Position numbers and translations under genes: made by a program. This document shows positions 6,194-10,083 of a stretch of DNA of 10,083 bases, in pieces. Source of the stretch: CAYPXN01 sp964414715 (GTDB lineage: Bacteria; UBA10199; JADFYH01). The DNA is taken from positions 1 to 10,083 of the forward strand of contig CAYPXN010000075.1 of assembly GCA_964414715.1 (NCBI GenBank), read 5' to 3'. Every line of letters starts with the position of its first letter. Within the stretch, counting starts at the first letter, position 1. Under the pieces are notes generated by a model that was not told the origin of the DNA, searched no databases, and saw nothing but the letters and a program-made list of their open reading frames with translations.

Positions 6194-8032
6194 ATGAGGG
6201 CGAATCTTTTAAATAGAATTGAGCGTTTCGGAGGAGACAGCCATCTCAATGATTCTCAATTGCAGATGGATGTCCTTTTGGAACAAGCGAGCGCTTCGAG
6301 TACCGATATCAAATCCATTCTCGCCATGAGCACCGCTTCTTTCGTGGGACAAGCTCTCAACTGTGGCTTATTAAATCTTTCTCTTTTTAAGAAGCTCCCT
6401 TTTCTTCTCTCACGACCTCTCGCAAAATCTTTTTCTCTTCTCGGAGAAGCTGCCGCCTTGACGGGAATTGAAAGCTTGAGAACAAAAACAAATTTCGACA
6501 CTCGATTCCGTCAGCAAATAGTAATGTTGGGAAGTCTCCATCTTTTTGGAGCCATCCGAAGTCCTTCCTGGATTCTTTCTCACAGTCTCACTTCTCTGGG
6601 AATGGTCGCAGGTCAAAATCTTTCCGCAGCTTTAGGATATAACCCAAATCCTGAGGGAACTTTTACAGAACAATGGTTCCATGCAGAAGTGGAAAATCTG
6701 CAATGGCAAGGAGGCAACGCCCTCCTACATCTCGCCACCGCGAATCGTCTTCATCATTTACAACGGCAACTTCATTTCTCTATAGAAAATGTCCAGTCGA
6801 AAAGAACAAGCTCTTGGGAAAACGCTTCTTTGTTACAGTTCCATGCAAATGGAGATCGTCCTTCCATTCCTCCTTTTACCGCTTCAGTTTTTGAAGCAAG
6901 GGCTTTAAGGAGACGACTCAACGACTTGGAAATGCCTAGCGCAGAGAGATTATCCACAGCCGAGGCCTATCTTAACAAATTAAGAGCTCTGGAAAGTGGC
7001 CAGGCTGAAACAATCAGCGAAATTCTGAGAGGAATCCTTCAGGCACGAGAAGGAATGGCCCGAAATCTTCCCGAGTCTTACCTCTTGTATCCTCGCAGTC
7101 TGGAGGTTTTGAGCTTCAAAACAGGCGATATTCGTGATGGCCAATTAGCGGCGACTCTCCACTATGAAGAAGGGCAAATCTACGAGGCCCTCCACAATCA
7201 GAGTCCTCACGAAAACACTCGAAGTGCAAGCATTGAAGCTTATCCTTTCTTGCTCAGAGCCAGACTCCGCATTAGTCGTGACGCCAATCAACACATTGCA
7301 ATTTTTAAAGACGCCCAAAGATTCTTGGAAGAAACCCAAAGACGTTCTGCGGAAATTCATCCCCCTTCTTTTTATCAGGCAATCAGCAGAAGTGTTCCCC
7401 AGGTTTTCAGGGGATTGGCTCCCTATTTTTGTGATACCGAACCTTATGGGGAACTGCTCCAGCAACAAAGCCAGAATTTCAGAAGTCTGATGATTCGACT
7501 TCGATTCGCTCCCATTGTTCCTTTCGTCATGAATGCTTATGTGGCCCTCGCAGAAATTCCAGAACCCAGTCCGAGTTTGGATCTTCAAAAAGAAGAGGTC
7601 GTTTTAGAACTCATCCAACATTTTTCAAATCATGGACGTCCTGAAGTGAGAGAACAAAGTCTCTTCAACGTTTTAGAACTCCTCGAAACTCTTCCTGCAA
7701 ACAGTGAAAGCATTGTTGCCTTGCTTTTGCAAAGTTATCACGCTTACCAAGATATGATCACAGACTCTCAGAAACCTGAACTACAGGCCAGAGAAGAAGG
7801 AGTTGAAAAATTCATCCGGCTCTTTGGACATCCTCGGCCTGTCAGCCCAAGAGATTTTCAGTCTCTCTTAGACAAAATGAATGGATTACTTGCTGCTTAT
7901 GATCGAATCCCCCGGGAAGGACGCACAGAGGCAGATCTTGCCCTTCGCTCAGATCCTCTTCTTCGGATTTTGGCACTCCTGCGCAGAAGCATGCTTCAAA
8001 GTCCTGAAGAAGTAAGCCGAGAAGTTCACTAA
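6194..8032 (+). CDS. uncharacterised 612-residue helical protein
   Basis: I do not recognise this protein. It is long, uninterrupted and has the same base composition as its neighbours, so it is a real gene. The start ATG has AGG 7 bases upstream. There is no signal peptide. Residues 1-40 are polar. Residues 41-150 form a run of hydrophobic, Ser/Ala/Leu/Gly-rich helices without clear transmembrane character (for example SILAMSTASFVGQALNCGLL), ending in a Gly/Pro turn near GYNPNPEG (148-155). Residues 156-200 are rich in Trp, His and Gln (EQWFHAEVENLQWQGGNALL), suggesting a packed helical pair. From about 230 to the end it is predicted by eye as all-helical and charged, with TPR- or HEAT-like spacing (for example QLAATLHYEEGQIYEAL). 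No catalytic motif is visible. The gene stands alone between the repeat and a convergent gene whose stop codon overlaps its own. A scaffold or membrane-associated role is possible but is inference. Confidence 0.85.
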   Translation: MRANLLNRIERFGGDSHLNDSQLQMDVLLEQASASSTDIKSILAMSTASFVGQALNCGLLNLSLFKKLPFLLSRPLAKSFSLLGEAAALTGIESLRTKTNFDTRFRQQIVMLGSLHLFGAIRSPSWILSHSLTSLGMVAGQNLSAALGYNPNPEGTFTEQWFHAEVENLQWQGGNALLHLATANRLHHLQRQLHFSIENVQSKRTSSWENASLLQFHANGDRPSIPPFTASVFEARALRRRLNDLEMPSAERLSTAEAYLNKLRALESGQAETISEILRGILQAREGMARNLPESYLLYPRSLEVLSFKTGDIRDGQLAATLHYEEGQIYEALHNQSPHENTRSASIEAYPFLLRARLRISRDANQHIAIFKDAQRFLEETQRRSAEIHPPSFYQAISRSVPQVFRGLAPYFCDTEPYGELLQQQSQNFRSLMIRLRFAPIVPFVMNAYVALAEIPEPSPSLDLQKEEVVLELIQHFSNHGRPEVREQSLFNVLELLETLPANSESIVALLLQSYHAYQDMITDSQKPELQAREEGVEKFIRLFGHPRPVSPRDFQSLLDKMNGLLAAYDRIPREGRTEADLALRSDPLLRILALLRRSMLQSPEEVSREVH

Positions 8033-8616
8033 TTTTTTGGGGAAGAAATCTTCCAATGAAGGGTATTCTGTCCACGAGCACCATAAATGCTCAGGGAAAA
8101 ATCATTTTGAACCGCAGTCAAGGCCTCCCGCGGAAAACGCACACTATACATCATGGTCCAGGGATCATTATAAGGATAAAAAGCGGTGTTGATGGCATCC
8201 AGTTTTATTTTGGTAATTTTCACAGGATCAAAAGATTGATCTCCCGATTCCAGTTTTACTCTCCACACACTGTTCTTCAACTCCAAATCATTCCATTTGC
8301 GATCATAGGTATAAAGAATCACCTGAAACTCGGGACCTTCTTCGTAATCTTGTTCTGCCTCAAACAATTTGGCCTTCAGATCTTCTTCTGATAATTGATA
8401 ATCCTTTGCATATTTTCTCATTGCCGCTTCACGAAATTCAGCGCTCTTAAACACCACATCCCAAAGAAGGGTGTCGTGAAAAATTCCAAAATTGAATTTT
8501 TCCCCACGACGATGATATTTTTTCAGGATTTTATTATAAGAAGCATCACTTGCACTGGCTTGAAGGGAAAAGCCCAATAAAAGAAAAATACTGAAAAGCT
8601 TCAGGATTTTTTTCAT
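8029..8616 (-). CDS. secreted protein of unknown function
   Basis: Family not recognised. The 195-residue product begins with a clear Sec signal peptide: KK at residues 2-3, hydrophobic core about 5-17, likely cleavage after ASA near residue 23. It therefore acts in the periplasm or beyond. The mature part of about 170 residues has no Cys and no transmembrane helix. It starts helical and charged (residues 25-95), then looks beta-rich with many aromatic residues (VILYTYDRKWNDLELKNSVW, then YPYNDPWTMMYSVRFP). This suggests a small beta-sandwich or binding domain. The start ATG overlaps the pyrE stop in an ATGA, so translation is coupled to pyrE. The stop codon shares bases with the stop of the opposite-strand 612-residue gene. 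The link to pyrimidine synthesis is probably only transcriptional. Confidence 0.85.
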   Translation of the reverse strand: MKKILKLFSIFLLLGFSLQASASDASYNKILKKYHRRGEKFNFGIFHDTLLWDVVFKSAEFREAAMRKYAKDYQLSEEDLKAKLFEAEQDYEEGPEFQVILYTYDRKWNDLELKNSVWRVKLESGDQSFDPVKITKIKLDAINTAFYPYNDPWTMMYSVRFPREALTAVQNDFSLSIYGARGQNTLHWKISSPKN

Positions 8617-9170
8617 GCCAACAACTCACTTTTGGTAAATAAGGAAGCGAATCGGTAACCTTTTTCACGGATTTTTTCAGCGCCTCCGTCTTCACGATCC
8701 ACAATCGTGGCAATCAAACTAATATGATATCCTGCTGCTTCCACTTTCTCGGCCGCCTTCAAAATAGAACCACCGCTCGTTACCACATCTTCCACAAGTG
8801 CCACTTGCATTCCGGGCCGCAAATTTTTCACTCCTTCAATCCAGGCAGCAGTTCCATGTTTCTTCGGTTCTTTGCGAACAATAAAAGCCGGAATCGGTTT
8901 TCCTTTGAGAGCACTCACCAGACTCACGGCACTCACGATGGGGTCCGCACCCAAGGTAGGTCCACCGATTGCCTCTACACGCCGACCACTGCACTGAATC
9001 AACTCCCATAAAGTTAAACCCACCAAAACAGCTCCCTGCGGATTGAGCGTGGTTTGTTTGCCATCAAAATAAAAATCGGATTTTTTTCCGGAGGCAAGTG
9101 TCACATCCCTCTTTTCATAAGAGAGCTGACGCAGGATTTGTCGGAGTTCTTCTTTTTGTTTGTCAAACAT
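8613..9170 (-). CDS. pyrE: orotate phosphoribosyltransferase
   Basis: Cytoplasmic enzyme of de novo pyrimidine synthesis: orotate plus PRPP gives orotidine 5'-monophosphate and pyrophosphate. The 185-residue protein has the type I phosphoribosyltransferase PRPP-binding motif VALVEDVVTSGGS (123-135) with its paired acidic residues, the flexible catalytic loop region FIVRKEPKKHGT (96-107), and a conserved TLASGKKSDFYFDGK segment (24-38). GGPTLGADPI (69-78) is typical of PyrE. These features separate it from purine phosphoribosyltransferases. It begins with ATG 50 bases after the batE-like gene on the same strand and has only a weak Shine-Dalgarno sequence. It overlaps the next gene by 4 bases. 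No pyrF or other pyr gene is visible. Confidence 0.93.
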   Translation of the reverse strand: MFDKQKEELRQILRQLSYEKRDVTLASGKKSDFYFDGKQTTLNPQGAVLVGLTLWELIQCSGRRVEAIGGPTLGADPIVSAVSLVSALKGKPIPAFIVRKEPKKHGTAAWIEGVKNLRPGMQVALVEDVVTSGGSILKAAEKVEAAGYHISLIATIVDREDGGAEKIREKGYRFASLFTKSELLA

Positions 9171-9176
9171 AGGATA

Positions 9177-9206
9177 TCTCTATGATAGGGATAAAGGGTT
9201 CGTCAA
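9177..9206 (-). promoter_or_regulatory. candidate pyrE promoter
   Basis: On the minus strand TTGACG (9206-9201, 5 of 6 matches to -35) is followed after 18 bases by TAGAGA (9182-9177, 3 of 6 matches). The pyrE ATG comes 6 bases after this box, so the transcript would be nearly leaderless. Weak evidence; pyrE could instead be transcribed from upstream of the batE-like gene. Confidence 0.2.
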
Positions 9207-9220
9207 TATTTCTTGATTAA

Positions 9221-9949
9221 TCATAAAATTTGCAATTGATCCTGCTTGGCCCAGCCAATCTTGCCATCTTTGAAACGGATTTTTACAAAACCCTCTTTTT
9301 GGTCTTTCACCTGAGCCATGCTTCCTTCATGGAGCTCAAACAACTTGATGGACTCTATCGTGGGTTCCGAAAAAACGGATACAGTGGGCGTTATCACTAC
9401 GGCAACTTTTTGAATTTTTTCCTCATAATATTTTTGAAAAGTGGTAGGAAGAATATAAATATTAAATACTCCGAAGACCACTAGAACCCACATCCATCCT
9501 TTTTTTCTTTTGAGGTAATACAAAACTGCAAAGGCAAAAAGAAGCCAATAAGAAACAAGGGACACGATCAGGATTTCGTTTAAGGTTAGAAAATTTTTAA
9601 GAAAAAAAACCGTATCGAGTAGGCGGTCCCGCAATCTCACCTCATGACCTTCTGCGCGTTTTGTTAAAATATAATTATAATTCGCCACTAAATCCCGATC
9701 TCTCGGAGTCAAACGAATCGCTTTTAAATAATTATAAATAGCCTCGCCGATTTCTCCCTGACGATAATAAGAATTCGCCAAATTATAGAAAAGATCCGCA
9801 GAGACAATGCCTTGTTTTTCTAATTGTTTGTAATCTTGAATGGCTTCGGGAAAATTTCGTGAAAAATAGGCCTGGTTGGCGGTATCGAATTTTTGTTGGA
9901 GTGAAAAGTCTTGAGCAAAGGCTTGAACTATAAATAAACTCAATGTCAT
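9221..9949 (-). CDS. batE: BatE-like TPR / membrane / SH3-like protein with disrupted start
   Basis: Resembles BatE of the Bacteroides aerotolerance (bat) cluster, an envelope complex built with von Willebrand-domain proteins BatA and BatB. From the ATG at 9949 the 242-residue product shows a signal-peptide core (LSLFIVQAFAQ, 3-13), TPR repeats at about 17-85 (NLANSYYRQGEIGEAIYNYLKAI), and two membrane helices at about 125-146 and 152-171 separated by KRKKG. The C-terminal SH3-like domain spans about 181-242 (VSVFSEPTIESIKLFELHEG, ending KIGWAKQDQLQIL). The N-terminus is odd. The ATG lies within a palindromic repeat, has no Shine-Dalgarno sequence and gives a signal peptide of only 13 residues with no positive n-region. 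The reading frame stays open through the repeat to the window edge, where KRKIKNLL would make a good n-region. The original start was therefore probably near 10051. Gene name rests on architecture only. Confidence 0.8.
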   Translation of the reverse strand: MTLSLFIVQAFAQDFSLQQKFDTANQAYFSRNFPEAIQDYKQLEKQGIVSADLFYNLANSYYRQGEIGEAIYNYLKAIRLTPRDRDLVANYNYILTKRAEGHEVRLRDRLLDTVFFLKNFLTLNEILIVSLVSYWLLFAFAVLYYLKRKKGWMWVLVVFGVFNIYILPTTFQKYYEEKIQKVAVVITPTVSVFSEPTIESIKLFELHEGSMAQVKDQKEGFVKIRFKDGKIGWAKQDQLQIL

Positions 9950-10030
9950 TGCGAGCGTAGTGAAACGAAGCGCGGCAATCCCCCAATACCCCTCCCGGGA
10001 CGGCCATGCCCTCCGGGTCCGCGTTGCCAG
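9945..10030. repeat. palindromic dispersed repeat, GTCATTGCGAGC type, copy 2
   Basis: The element begins GTCATTGCGAGC at 9945, identical to copy 1 over its first 12 bases, and continues through GCGGCAATCCCCC. Its right part, read on the minus strand (GGACCCGGAGGGCATGGC), aligns with the left part of copy 1 (GAGCCCGAAGGGCGTGGC), so this appears to be a full-length but diverged copy ending near GCGTTGCCAG. An inner hairpin at 9994-10017 pairs CCCGGGAcGGC with GCCcTCCGGG around CAT, with two mismatches. It contains no stop codon in the batE frame. Confidence 0.75.
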
Positions 10031-10038
10031 AAGGTTTT

Positions 10039-10083
10039 TTATTTTTCTCTTCGAAACAACTCCTTTTCCCCAGCCTTTAAATA
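10039..10083 (-). CDS. C-terminal end of upstream gene (partial)
   Basis: The last 14 codons and a TAA stop are visible, reading YLKAGEKELFRREK. The charged tail and its place directly before a BatE-like gene with a Shine-Dalgarno sequence inside its 3' end fit the last residues of a BatD-like or other bat-cluster protein. So little is present that the identity is a guess; another frame of the same stretch is also open, as an extension of batE. Confidence 0.45.
   Translation of the reverse strand, partial: YLKAGEKELFRREK
10049..10065 (-). promoter_or_regulatory. orphaned Shine-Dalgarno and possible relic start of batE
   Basis: On the minus strand AAGGAG (10065-10060) is a strong ribosome-binding site with no start codon behind it. 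Eight bases downstream, in the batE frame, stands AAG (10051-10049), one base from ATG. It is followed by codons for RKIKNLL, a typical signal-peptide n-region. The upstream gene ends 10 bases later, an overlap common in tight operons. This suggests the original batE start was here and was lost by mutation, or that the present sequence has an error at this base. Confidence 0.4.

Noticed and set aside
9783..10007. Minus-strand open frame of 74 codons over the second repeat
   Set aside because: It is the repeat plus an alternative frame of batE; it has no coding character of its own.

Overview
The window looks like ordinary chromosomal DNA of a Gram-negative, respiring bacterium of moderate GC. 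An alternative complex III (ACIII) locus, L-aspartate oxidase and a BatE-type protein together suggest a deltaproteobacterial-grade, Bacteroidota-like or related candidate-phylum lineage. I cannot place it more precisely. There are no tRNA or rRNA genes, no CRISPR array, no transposase and no phage genes.

Layout. Positions 1-3440, minus strand: actA (pentaheme cytochrome c) followed by actB (Tat-exported MopB/ferredoxin fusion, cut by the left edge). These are the first two genes of an ACIII (quinol:electron-acceptor oxidoreductase) operon. Positions 3649-4266, minus: pgsA (phosphatidylglycerophosphate synthase). Positions 4362-5990, plus: nadB (NAD biosynthesis), divergent from pgsA. Positions 5991-6193: a short gap almost filled by a palindromic dispersed repeat of the GTCATTGCGAGC type. 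Positions 6194-8032, plus: a 612-residue helical protein I do not recognise. Positions 8029-9170, minus: pyrE translationally coupled to a small secreted protein of unknown function, meeting the 612-residue gene tail to tail with overlapping stop codons. Positions 9221-9949, minus: a batE-like gene (signal peptide remnant, TPR, two membrane helices, SH3-like tail). It is preceded by a second copy of the repeat and by the last 14 codons of an upstream gene.

The genes are mostly housekeeping: respiration (actAB), phospholipid synthesis (pgsA), NAD synthesis (nadB), pyrimidine synthesis (pyrE) and a cell-envelope/aerotolerance-type complex (batE). They do not form one pathway.

The most interesting signal is at the right end. 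The palindromic repeat sits in frame inside what looks like the signal-peptide coding region of the batE-like gene. It splits a normal n-region from its hydrophobic core and supplies the only ATG now available. A good Shine-Dalgarno sequence lies upstream, correctly spaced from an AAG codon that is one base away from ATG. I found no obvious new defence or mobile system in this window.
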